Shown: piece after piece, positions 1 through 12,600 of the stretch
Numbering within the stretch: position 1 is the stretch's first letter
How the letters are laid out: the number at the start of each line of letters is the position of its first letter
Source: Hetaerina americana
Taxonomy: Eukaryota > Arthropoda > Insecta > Odonata > Calopterygidae
Reading direction: 5' to 3'
Assembly: GCA_022747635.1 (NCBI GenBank)
Contig: JAKTNV010000014.1
Location: 11,975,610-12,039,609 of the forward strand
DNA length: 64,000 nucleotides
Program-made: the position numbers and the translations under genes
The notes under the pieces: generated by a model
What the model saw: only the letters and a program-made list of their open reading frames with translations
Told to the model about the DNA's origin: nothing
The model's database searches: none

Positions 1-940
1 AGTTTGGTGCATTGTGTCCTCTATAGGCATTATTGGGCCTTACTTTTTTGAATCTTGAGGTTAAACTGTTACTGTTAACTCTGCGAAATATTGTGAGATG
101 CTGGAGAACTTTTTACTCCCCAAAAGGGAAGAGTATGGTGAAAAATATGACACAGAAGCCTTTTGGTTTCAATAGGATGGTGCCACGGCTCATACCGCCC
201 ACTGCTCACACCAAATCCTGCAAGAACAATTTCCCGGCTGCCTGATCTCCTTACAAGGGGATGTTCCAAGGGCCCCTCAATCTCCACATTTGAGCCCATG
301 CGATTTTTCTCTTTGGGAATATCTTAAAGATGAGGTTTACAAAGTTTGACCAAGGACCTTGGAAGCTGATAGGAGGCAAATAAAAATTACATCGCTGCAT
401 TTACACAAGATATGCTGAGAAGAGTTTTTGAAAACATTTTTGAATAACTCAATGTGTGCATTGCAAACCAAGGTCGTCACCTGGATGAAATAATTTTCAA
501 AACCTAATGAAAATAAAATAACATTTGATGTAGTTTTCAGGAATAAAAAAACCATAAACACAGTAATCAACCCGAAGGTCGTTTTGGAAGGTGATGGTAG
601 AATTCACCCAGTACCAAGCCCTATGCGGCACGTGAAATTCACACGTCAGGGTAGGGGGGGCCAGTTCCTTTCCCTGAGCCGGTTATGGTTTCCCAGGAAG
701 ATGGCACCCGAAAAATCACATAGCTTGGGTGGACCTGCAGGTGCCCAGAGACTTGCCCAGGAATCGAACCCGGGCCCCTCTGGTCAGCAGTCCAATGCTC
801 CACCCCTGGACTACCACGACCCACATTTTTCAGAAAAAAAAATCAATTTCTTTTCAGAAATAAAAACACTTTTCTAATTAACTTGGTTGGTATTTTACAA
901 TTCACCCATCAAATCAGGGAGTTTATTCTGCCCCATCCTG
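1..940 (+). pseudogene. Dead DD41D (rosa-like) mariner element, truncated by window edge, carrying a SINE
   Basis: One plus-strand frame starting at base 5 gives IGIIGPYFFES, VTVNSAKYCEMLENF, FWFQ*DGATAHTA, FPGCLISLQGDV and SPHLSPCDF, the second half of a Tc1/mariner-superfamily transposase. There are 41 residues between the QDG-type Asp and the CDF Asp, which is the DD41D spacing. At least four in-frame stops show it is dead. The right end GGGGCAGAATAAACTC (read on the minus strand) with CAGGAT at 935-940 looks like its terminal repeat, followed by TA at 941-942. The element is split by a SINE at about 554-851. Confidence 0.75.
554..851 (-). mobile_element. tRNA-derived SINE, family A, inserted in the mariner
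   Basis: Read on the minus strand, the head contains TGGTAGTCCAGGGG (A box) and GGTTCGATTCC (a perfect B box). It is followed by a body rich in GGGCACC and CTCAGGGAAAGG and a TTGGTACTGGGTGAA end. Similar but imperfect sequence (TTTTCAGGAATAAAA at 534 and TTTTCAGAAATAAAA at 853) flanks the unit and is a likely target-site duplication. Confidence 0.8.
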
Positions 941-1269
941 TATAAACTACTCAAGTCCCTGAATTGAAGAGGGTACCCAAAAAAATGGTTAGAAACTTTC
1001 ACTTTATGATGAATGAAATTAGGTCACATACGACAAGCCAAAAGCAGTACACAAAAGGTGACATTACATGGCATATTTAACTTTGTATTGCACTCTCTTG
1101 AGGATATGATATATTAAAAAAATTACTTCATACATAGATTTCAGAAGTGTGATATAAATTTACAACTGGTTTGGTAAAGGCAATACATTTTGAAATACAA
1201 GTTGCATTAGATAATGCTAATTTAATTCACAAGTCAAGATATGGATCCCTGTAATAAATAAAAACTCAC
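941..1269. other. Intron 24 part; no recognised content
   Basis: AT-rich and CpG-poor. I looked for the next ABCA exon (family sequence after TTLEE is IFLKVAEE-like) on the minus strand and found none here. Confidence 0.6.
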
Positions 1270-1556
1270 CTCCTCCAAAGTTGTGTCAGATACACCATAG
1301 GAATTGACACCCAGAGAGCTCATTTCTGAGTCAAGTTGATCAAAGAGATTTTCCATGGCTTTTGCTGATATTCGGCTGTTAGTGTGGCCATTTTCCATTT
1401 CTTCTAACGGTTTTGAAGGTAGTAAATATAAAAGTTCACTTCCTACTTCCTCTAGCAATTGTGCATTAGGGACAGACTGCTTTATGAACTGGGTAATGGT
1501 GTCTGTTGAAGCTGGTGCACAGCCTTTAGTTTCTGTTGGAGGTAAGTTTAACTTTC
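1270..1556 (-). CDS. ABCA1-like: ABCA exon 24 (regulatory domain after NBD1)
   Basis: 287 bases with the distal acceptor, residues 1235-1330, leaving in phase 0. It contains [20 protein letters not shown] and [17 protein letters not shown], matching VEDIGHELTYVLP and GISSYGISETTLEE of ABCA1. A second acceptor (CAACAG at 1533-1534) is also in frame and would drop eight residues. Donor GTGAGT. The next coding exon is not visible to the left. Confidence 0.92.
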
Positions 1557-4500
1557 CTAAGTTCATTTACAGTAAATGTATAAAGATACACATAAATGTT
1601 CAACAACTGCTACATTTAGAATATCTTAATCAATCCATGTACATATTAATCATGAAAAAGATTCCAAAGAACAAACTGACCATAACACAACCCATGGTGC
1701 AAAAAATAACAACCTCAGAAATGGCTCCATCATCATGAGCATATTTATCACAATGAAAAGTTACTTTCTTTTGAGCCAATGAAATAGACCTATATCCAGT
1801 GGCTTTAGTTTACAATGGTCTTCAGAATTTCAATTTTAAAAGGATTTGTTGTCTTCATTGAATCACCACTCAAAATAAGAAATGAAAGTGGTGATTTTAA
1901 CTACCCCAAATTTTGGTATATTTGCAAAATTATGTAATGTGGTTCAAAATTTAAAAAATCAAGGGAAGGCAGTAAATATCATACGCAGGAGAGAATATAA
2001 ATACCTATAATATCACCTTGTTGAATGTTGACAGCACCTGGTTCTGAAACAGCCTTATCAGGCCCATGAGAAACTCCATCACCCTGCAACAAATTTTATG
2101 GACTGATTAGAATTTAAATTTTCATTGGGCATTTTTCTCATTTTGATGATAAGAAAAAGTAAGTATGGAAAAAAATAAACTCAATTGTAAACATTTAATT
2201 GTAGTGATTCTCAGAAATGTTTTATTTCTCTCAAATGAAATCAGAGAATCTTCAACAATACACTAATAGAACATTCAATCATTATATCGTCACACACAAT
2301 TTTTATGCAGTTAACTAAAATAATTTTCATACACTTATTAGTTTCATGAATGACTTCGTGGAGGTGGCAAATATTCAATGAAATTAACGACTTCATACTT
2401 CTCCATGAAAATATTTTAATAAACTGAATGGAGTAAAACACTATCAAAGCAACATCTGGTAATATTTTGAGGCACAATACGAGGAGAGATGAAATGAAAT
2501 TCCAATATGTGATGAGATGAGGATTTGGAGAGAAATGTTTTCTTGTTAGAGTAACAGACGAGAAGGGGTATTTAAGTTGTGCTAGGGAGAGGAGAGCACA
2601 CAAAACAATGCAGGCATGGGAGGAAAGGAGTACACATAGAGACAGACAGGCAGAAGATAGATGAGTGATAGGTAAGAGACGAAGGAGAAAGAACAAGATT
2701 TCTATTTTGTGCATGAGAACCAATATTTTGGATAGAGAAGGAGCTGTGCATCAAATTGGAGGTGGTGAGTTGGAAGAGGTTTATCAGAAAAAGTAAATTC
2801 TATGAAATAATACCAAAAACTGTGGGAATAGACTTCTTTCAGAGAAACATATAAACCATGGAAATAGGAACATGGACCTGCCTCTGGCCAACAGCATATA
2901 AGTGTACAACAAATGAATGGAAGTTTTCAAAATACGGAAGATATCACATCCTACACTAAAATGAACACCTGTTCTTGCCAGCCCATTCCACACAGCCCCG
3001 GCTTAAATACCAATTCCTAGCCTAATCCTAACCTCACCACATACGTAAATTTTAACATCAAGGAACCCTCTAAATAAGGCATCAAATAATATAAGACTGG
3101 TATCACCTCATTTAGGCATACTAATGAGATACTAGGTGATAATATTTTAACAAAATCAACTCAGTCAGAGCTGATATCAAAAAACTAAGTAATAATACAG
3201 AATTTTTTACTTCAATGGATGGAATAATAATTAATTAACCATACAGCTTCAGGCTTAACTTTGTGGAAACTTTCCATATTTGAGAGAAATGATTATCAAC
3301 AATTATGATTTCCACTATAGTACATGGTATTGATTAATTAAAGTTAATTGGTTGAATACAATAGGAAATTCCAATACTTTAATTAAGAAAGGTTCATTTC
3401 CTCCTCGGTTAAATTGTGTATTAATCAAAAATTTTTATGATACAATTCCTGCCGCAGTATTATCAATTAAAAAACTTATAAGATGCCATTTCTAGGCTCT
3501 TAATCTGATTCATCAAAATCTGACTGAAGATAAAAATTTTAGAAGCATTCAATTTTTAAAACATGCATCCATAATGCATGTTAATATCATCACATAAATA
3601 ATTAAACATGGAAAGAAATGCTCACAATGTCTGACTCCCTAGAAATCAAAGCCTGACTTTAGAGATAAAGGAAGCACCACCTCTATACCATTTCAATTTA
3701 AAAACAAGTTAACAAAGAGTTTAGGTTTCCAGCTAATATGGATTACAGACTACAGGGTAAATATGCCCAGAAATGTTTCTTACCTGCATATGTTCATCAT
3801 TCTTTTTGTGCGCTAAAGATCGAGTTGCTTCTTCAGCTAAATCACAGTTGTAAGCACTCTGAAGTGCTAACTCCTTCCTCTCCACAGTTAAATAATAACC
3901 TTTTCCAAATCTAGCTTTCAAGAAAAGGCTGGACCCACAGCACCTTAGCCTCCCATGTGAAATAATAGCTATTCTATCACCCAGCAAGTCAGCTTCATCC
4001 ATGAAGTGAGTGGTTAGAATTACAGTACGACCTGAAATCAATACAATAATTCCAATATTTAACAATTTTATATTTTTGGACAAAAAATATTAAAATAATT
4101 TGGGTAATTAATAACCAAGATTTACAGTATTTTTCCAGGTAGATATAATTTATCATTACTTTAAAAAGAAATATATTATTGATTTCTTCTTGACATAATA
4201 CAGTTCTGAAAATGTTAATTTGGATTGAAAATATAGTGAAATCCATAACTGGATGTATAACATCTTATAGAAGCATCATCAAAACATGCAGCCCTATTGC
4301 ACTTTTATTACATAGAAGGACTGAAATACTCATGGGGTTGCTTCCACCAAAATGCAATGTGAATGCTTAAAGCAATTTCTCATGGGAATCAATGATTTTG
4401 CTCTAAGAGGCCAAAAGTATTTCGAACAATAAGTATAACTTCAGTAAAACTTCATGAAATATTTATGCAGGCTTCATCTCACTTTTTAACACGATAGGAG

Positions 4501-6625
4501 TACTTTTGACTTTCATATACGTAGGTATTTGCAAGATTTGATCACAAAAAAAAAACAAAAAATTACAAGTTATATTCAATGAGATACTTCTTGTTTGAAT
4601 GTATATGATAAAATTTTCAAGAATTATAATTCTCTTCCATTGGTTGATAATAGAGATATCTCCTGGAATATAAGATATGTGCCAATAAAAAACTTTCTAA
4701 AGTCTATAGAAGATGGAGAATACTCACTTCATCCAAAAATTATCTTTCAAGCAATTCAAACACAAAAGATAATGTTTAAGTTTTAGAAAGTTTTTCTTCC
4801 CTTACAACACACCATGGTAAAATACCTGATTGGAGGCATTAAATCAAACATTTAATAGCTGAAGGAAACCAAGAAAAACTTTAGTCAGTTATATTAATTA
4901 AATAATAAGAAGTTACAATGACAGTTTCAACTTAATGCAGCACCACTGAAAAGTAGATAACCAATTCCATGCCATCATGATAGATTTTCCGCTCTAATAA
5001 TTCATTCATTTTTACAAATAATCAACTTACTTTTTGATTTACCCTATGCTAAACTGCATGATTTATCTGGAGAATACATAAAATAATTAAATATTCACGA
5101 GATGTTTTTGAACTTAAATGCTCCCCATAATATGTGTGATAGTAAAATTTTTAGCAGTTTAACACACATCCTCATAATTACTGTATGCCAAGAAAGTTGG
5201 TATTAACAAAAGAAAGAATCTGCATCACATCATAAACTTAAAATGTCTTATATATTCTGAAAAAGTAAAGTGCTGTGCTGTGTGTGACAGCTGCTGCTGA
5301 CAGTGCTGTCATTGATAAATTGCATTATTATTTTATTTCATCCTAGAGTCCAATACAAACTTAAAAAATGTTAGACATAATTCACTGACTAAATACTGAT
5401 TAAGTCACAAAATTTACCCTTTTTGTACTTTATGAGAAGTTCCCAAATTGACCTCCTGGAGTAAGGGTCAACACCAGAGGTTGGTTCATCCAGAACAACA
5501 GTTCTCGATCCTCCAACAAAGGCCACTGCAATAGACAGTTTACGCTGCATTCCACCTGAGAGATTCCTGGCCAGTTCTGCTCTCTTCTGAGGCAAACCAA
5601 GATCCAGGATCATCTCATCCATCTCTGCAAAGATTTCATTCCTTGGACGACCCCGTAGTCTTGCATAAAACCATAAGTGTTCCTCCACAGTAAGACTAAA
5701 AACAAAGGTGAAAACATAAAAATATAAGATGGTGACATTTAAGAAGAATTTCCATTTTAGGATTAAAACTAAAGAGTAATGATAAATATGACTAATGGTA
5801 AACACTAGGCAATATGTGATGGGAATCATTTAAAAAATGTGTACCCCAAAAAAGCAAATATAAATAAGAGTTATGGGACAGAATATTTTCAGATTCCAAG
5901 AAAATATTAAATAACCCAGGACTTTTTCATAAAGGTTCAGGCAACAATTAAAAAGTAAGCTCAGGTATGCATGACAGCTAACAGACTACATCATTTAAGA
6001 GTTCGTTGTAGTTTACTTGAGATTAAATGCTTCTCTTGCTATAAAAGAGGACAGAGGGAGAGGAGAAGAGGATGAACAGAGGGGAAGTATTAATACTTAC
6101 CATTTAGGAAAGGAAATTAGACAGCCATATTTTATCCATTTTTTTCAAAAATTAATTCATTGGGGTCTCCAAAGGAGCCTTTTACACTTCTATGTTCACC
6201 GCCTATTTTCTTTTGCAGTGACAGGGGTTTTGCTAAATGAGTTCGGCAGTGACTATCACAAACACCATTTATATTGTTCATTATAACAGTTTCTCTAATA
6301 TAATTAATGCATAATGAGATTTTAGTTATTGAGTAAACATAGAGAGTGGACTTGATTTTATGAAAGTTGCTTTAGTGGCCCCTGAATGGACAAAGTTCTA
6401 TCATCACTCTCAACAGCTGATAGAATATCCCTCTTCAGGTCATTCACACTATCTACCAAAAGGTTCACACAAAATCACAACCTAAATGGCACTGGATGTG
6501 AAGCAAAAACTTGGTACAATTAAGAATAAATAAAAATAAAATAGTAGCCACATATAATTATATTATCATTATATATAATATTATGTATATATATACTATA
6601 TATTATATATATAATTATATTATGG

Positions 6626-6683
<58 letters not shown>

Positions 6684-9600
6684 CCATAAATAATAAATGG
6701 AATGTTTCAAGAAGGTTATAAAATGGGAATAAGATCATTCAGGATATCAAAGAATCAACCAGTTTTCTTGAAATTCCTTTTTTTTCACATCAAATTATGT
6801 TGTCTACTATAGTAAAAACAATTTGATACCTCTCCCATGAACCTAAATATCATTAAGTAAAATCAATATTTCACAGTTATGTAATTTGAAATATGAATTT
6901 CTTAAGAACATAACACTAAAGACCCACCAGAATTGCTAGGATACGTGAGAAAAATAAAGCTTTGCTCAAGTATCCAATTTTAGATTGTTCATGAAATTTA
7001 TGTTTAAGAAAAGTCAATAAATATCACAATTCAGACATTAATGCTCTTGTATATGCTATGAAACTCACTGATCAAAAAGAACATTGTGTTGAGGGCAGGT
7101 ACCCAAGCTTTTCCTTATGTTATCCATATTTTTGCAAATATCGAGTCCATACACCTTGGCTGTTCCAGAACTTGGAGGGAAGAGGCCAGTTAAAATAGAG
7201 CTAGAAGAACAAATTATGCATGACAATGATTAAAGATTAAATTGTTTCAAATTTCTAAACTAATAGAACTAAATTAACACCAATCAAACAAAATCCAATA
7301 GAGATAAAAATATTCAATAATTAAAATTTTGAAAAAATTGTCTAATCAGCTTTATTGCATTACATACTAATCAAAGTAAGCTCTTAATTCTAAGTCAAAG
7401 TCAAGATTCATTTACTTTACTGATATTGTATATGAGATAAAACCTAAGCTCCTGGCACAAATGCAGTAGGTCTGTTTTTGGGAGAAGGATCCCAAATCCT
7501 AAAATAAATGAAAGACAAACTCATGTGAGCTGACCCCTTCTCAAAGAAGTGATACTCAGTTATGCTTTCCCTCATGAGGAACTATAGAACTGACCACTGG
7601 GAGTAGAGTGAGGGGAGAATCCCCAATGTGATAAGCGAATGTTCATGTGGTATTCCTTTGATTGATATCTCACCAGTCACTTATCACTGTCCCCTCCAAT
7701 TCCTTCTTTCTATTCCCTCCATTCCCACTTTCCCCATTCTCTCATGCATATAACAGCCATGGATTTTGGATTTGTCTCCACATTTATGTCTCAGTACCTT
7801 AAGATGTGATAAATACTTTGATACTCACATAGTCGTTGTCTTTCCTGCTCCATTGTGACCCAAAAATGAAGTTATTTGATCTTGATAGAAATTAAGATTG
7901 AGGTCACGTAGAGCAACTTTCTTATTTGAGGAATGGCCATAAATCTTAGTTAAACCCTGAATGGAAACACCAAGCTGCAAGTGCGTAGGCTCCTTCTCAA
8001 AATCCCTACTTTCATGAGTAGGTTTCCCCGGTAAAGAATCATCAGCACTGCTTGTCATTGGTCCAACAGAACCTCCACACCAATATGATCTCAAAACAGG
8101 GAAGTACCATGGTTTTGGAATGCCATATTGTCCTGAAAACATTGCAAAAATTAATACACAAGCTATTTGCATAAGTTTTCCTGGAAAATTGAAGGGCTGA
8201 TTCATTCTACACATTAGCTGAATGAAAGTAAAATTCCTCTGTATTATATGTATTCCTTTGACAATTCCAACAACTGCAAGAGATATCACAATAATTTCTT
8301 TGAGGGAGTCATCCATCGATGAGCATTGATATGTAGACATGTCACAGCATAAAATTCATTTGACTTGACTGCACTTGAGGGATCAGGGAATTGAGGGATC
8401 CAGTTTTGAATTCCAGCCAATTCAAATAATTTTTACGGAGTTAAATTTATCATTGGTATTGTTATAAAGCATTTAATTTCAAGCTACATATAATGACAAC
8501 AGCATGTGTGTAGCACATATTTTTAACTCTCCTACATGAAATTTTATTGGGAACCAAATGGTATATTTTATCTGGTCCTAAACCATCACGGGAGAAAAAG
8601 AAACAAGCACTCTCATTCAGTTACCATTAAAGCCTTTACCAATATGAATCTCTCCAATTTAACTCTTTGCCACTTAATGTGATTAAATCTTATTTTAATA
8701 TTATTTCACAGGATTACAAACAATTGGCAACACATTTCAAAGCAATTAAACGAATGGCACTACAACATTGAAAAATGTTGCATTATTAAAAAATGAGGAT
8801 TTGTTAATCACATTTACATGTATCCACAAAAGTCAAATTCTTATCAAGAATTTTCTTACCAGGAAAGACTGTTTCTATGTACCAAGTCAGCACGGAATAC
8901 AGAACAGTATCAACCATAAACATTCCCGCACAACCAATAAGACTATAATGGTCTCCAAGCAATGGGCTAGAGTCAATGTTATTCCACTGGATTCCAATTC
9001 CCATCTCTTCATAATGTGCAAAATATGAGCATCCAAACCCAAATGCAACGTTGGAAAACAGTGACTGAAAGAGAAAAAAGGTACATTTCAATGAGAAAAT
9101 TAGTATTTTAGAAATAATACATAGGCTTTCAAAAGACAATTTTAATACGATCAATTTTGTTTAGTAAAATGCCTTATAATAAATGAGTAGGTATAATCAT
9201 AGCAGCCATTTGAATTTTTTTTATTAAAAACTTGTGGGCAATTTTACTATTTGCATTTAGGACATTTTTCTTGGAACAGTAAGCATGATTTATTTTTATG
9301 AATTTTTTATTTTGCTTTCACAAATGTTTAAAGAGCTATGAGCTCTAATAGGAGTACACATTGATAGATCAATAAGGAGGAACGAAAAAGTAACTCAAAA
9401 GAGACAAATAAAATTAATTTCTACAACACACAGTTTTATAAACACAGGAAAAATATTAGCACTTGTACATTTACATAAAAACTTCAATAAGCATACACAA
9501 AATCAACAGCCCTTTGCATATGAACTAGACACAAGAAAAATAAATTAGTGAGGACATATGTAGCAGAAATAGTACTTTTACCGGCGGTTTTGAAAAATTT

Positions 9601-12600
9601 ACAAATATTATTCAGAGAAATGACATACTGTATTGACCACAGCAATAGAAGTAGTAGCAGTATTTAGGGGAGGTGACCGACAGCTGAGGTCATTTGTGCC
9701 ATTAGGGATGGAGAGGAAAGGATGAAGGGTGGAGAGAAACCTGGCATCGGCATTGGCCTACTCTTTACGAAAGGCGCCAAGGGGTCCGCAGCTTAACGTC
9801 CCATCCGACGGATGGTGTACTCACTCAAAGTGCCCTCCACAGAGCACCTCAAGCAGGGATCGAGATACAACTGAAAAATATTCACCACCAGCGGGATTTG
9901 AACCCAGGCCCCACAGCAATAAAAATAATAAATAAAGATGCACAATGTCTTTTTTGCATTTACAATTAAATTGGATTTCTGCCATTACCAATTTTTGAGT
10001 CATCTGCACATTTTCCTTGGCATTTATGACAAATTTAAAGGAAAGGAAGAAAAATTATCAATTATATGCGGCCCAAGTAATCTATTCAATCCAGAGATAA
10101 AAAGTCATTACAGTATCATCAAATGCAAGCATTTATTTTCTGATGAAATTTATTATATTCCTCGTCATTCACCTCTCAGCTTGAAAATACACATACAAAA
10201 ATATTAAATATCATTCCCTAAATATGTTGATAACAAATTATACACTTGAGCCTTATTCTATTGTAATTTATTCCTTATACATCCTAATTAAAGAAAGTGC
10301 CATACTCACTGCTGCTATTTTTGCCTCTGTAGGCATACGCTCTTCCCACTGGACCATAAATGAATATGGTAAGTATGTCACAAAAAACAGTATACCACCA
10401 GCTGCTGCAGCAAGATTGGCTCGTGAGAAGAAGACTGACATGAAGAAGCACTGCGTTATGGTGGCGATAGCATACAGAGTGATAAAGACAAAGATGACTG
10501 ATGGATCTGAGTTTTCAAGTACCTTGCCTTTCTGTAATGGAATACAAAATGAAGAAACATGATTATAGGTATCCTCCTATGGTACTTATACCTACTGTAT
10601 GTACTTACATACAAAAAGTAAAAATTATAATTGTTTTCTAAACAAATCAGGAAATAAATTTTGGAGCTTTCACTTTTTAGTTAGAAATCAAAGAGTTTTT
10701 TTAACTCCTGGTAACTTTTAAGCTAACTTGGGTCTATCAATACATATTTTGCAAAAATACACTTTTCACACACCCCATATTTGGCGAGTAAATTCTCAAC
10801 ATGAGTACACTGTCTCATCAAGTTACTCACATGCAAACATAAATAAAAATATAAGGTACGCTAAAATGCCAATCTGAAGGTTGATTATATGCCATCAAAC
10901 CAACATATATTTTGTAAATATCAGTTTCTGAATTATTTGGCATATTTTATAGCCTTTTAAGACACAAATATTACTACCAATAGACTAAGAAAATATCATA
11001 TCAGGTAGTCTAAAATATATGCAATAAAGTAATTTCAATAATATCAAAACTGTGATTAATACTGATTGAAATGGGACTACTGTTTCCTGATTTATTATTT
11101 TCCAGTGAATTGCAACTGTGAAACATTTTTTCAAAAGCTTTTCCCTTATTTAAATGATCAATTGAGGTATTATCAATTTTATATTACTTCCTGAGATTAC
11201 TGGACTCCAAGAGTAAATATCACTATTTCAAGTAAATCACAGTTAATACCAGTATCAAGCTTGATGAAGTAAGATTTCAACTCCCATATACATGGATTAA
11301 GAGGGCAGAATTTCATAACAGGCAATCTTTCAATCATCTCTATTAACAGTATGGCTAATACAATGCTAAAGCTAAACTTCAGAATTACAAAATAATGCAC
11401 AAACCATTGATACTTGAACTCAAAAAATGCCTATTGAATGTACTAAAATGCACTATTATATCTATATTAAAATACGTATAGAGTTTAAATATTCCAGTTC
11501 ATACAGGTTGGATTGTAGTTTTAACATTGTTAGAGACATACTCTACCTACCTCATACTTTACCTATTAGTTCATTTAAAAGCCACATTCAGATATAAATA
11601 TGTTTGCCATTGATTTTTTCCAACACTTATTATTCCCATCACCACCACTATTAATATAACCATTAATAAGGCCCATGGCTTTCATCGTTTCACGGATGTA
11701 CCATAATTGTAATTTTACTTACACCAAAGTGTGCCTATGAAATTTTATATCACCGATAGAATATGATATAATGAATGCAAACAATTTCTCATGGCATCCA
11801 TTTAAATTTGATGAGCCTAGGCTGATGAATTTGCCTTCCTTAAAATCACCCATAGAATGAAGAGGAAAGAGTTGCTCCATGCAATTAGATCCATATTTCA
11901 TGACTTACAGTTAAAATGGCAGTGAGCAATGCAATGACCAGCAGCATGAAGATAAAGCTGTCAATGAACCAGGACAACCAAAGTGCACTGGAACGAAGGC
12001 CCATGGCTTTCATCGTTTCACGCAATCGACGTTCCTTCTCACGAACAATTGACTTAACAATCATTGCACATGTATAAACCCACGACAATGTCATGAACAT
12101 AGGAAATGTTCGTGAGATGGCCAGCACAAACCTGTGAAAATATTGAATTGTTCCATAACTGGTATATTTCCTAAATGTAAATTCACATGAGAAGACTACA
12201 TATGATTTATTCAACTACAAACTTTATACATTGTAGAATGTTTCACACTAAGAGCTGAATGATACCATTCTTTAATGTCTAAACAGTGATGGATATTTCA
12301 AGTATATAGGTGGATAAAACATTTAAAAATAATCTTGTGAACTTACTGATCTATTATGTGACAGGGATATGGGAACTGTTGAAGAAATATTCCAGGCTGA
12401 GGTATCTTCCTGTCTGTACCAGCAAGTTCTGTTATTAAAGCACCATCAATCATGTCCTAAATGGAAATGAGTTAATCATTAAGAGTAAAATTACAGATAT
12501 AAAATATTTATATAATGTAAAATAATTTAAAACAAAACAGCTGCATATCTTTTGTTTTATTGACAACTTTGCTGACCCACTATGAAAATTAAATAATAAA

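Noticed and set aside
584..877. 97-codon plus-strand frame
   Set aside because: It lies across the family A SINE and is a by-product of its GC-rich body.
1..1269. Next ABCA exon (IFLKVAEE-like) within the window
   Set aside because: No matching minus-strand frame with acceptor was found. The space is occupied by the mariner and the SINE.
8133..8340. N-terminal extension of the exon 19 frame
   Set aside because: The acceptor at 8133 and ABCA1 continuity with exon 18 show that this part is intron.
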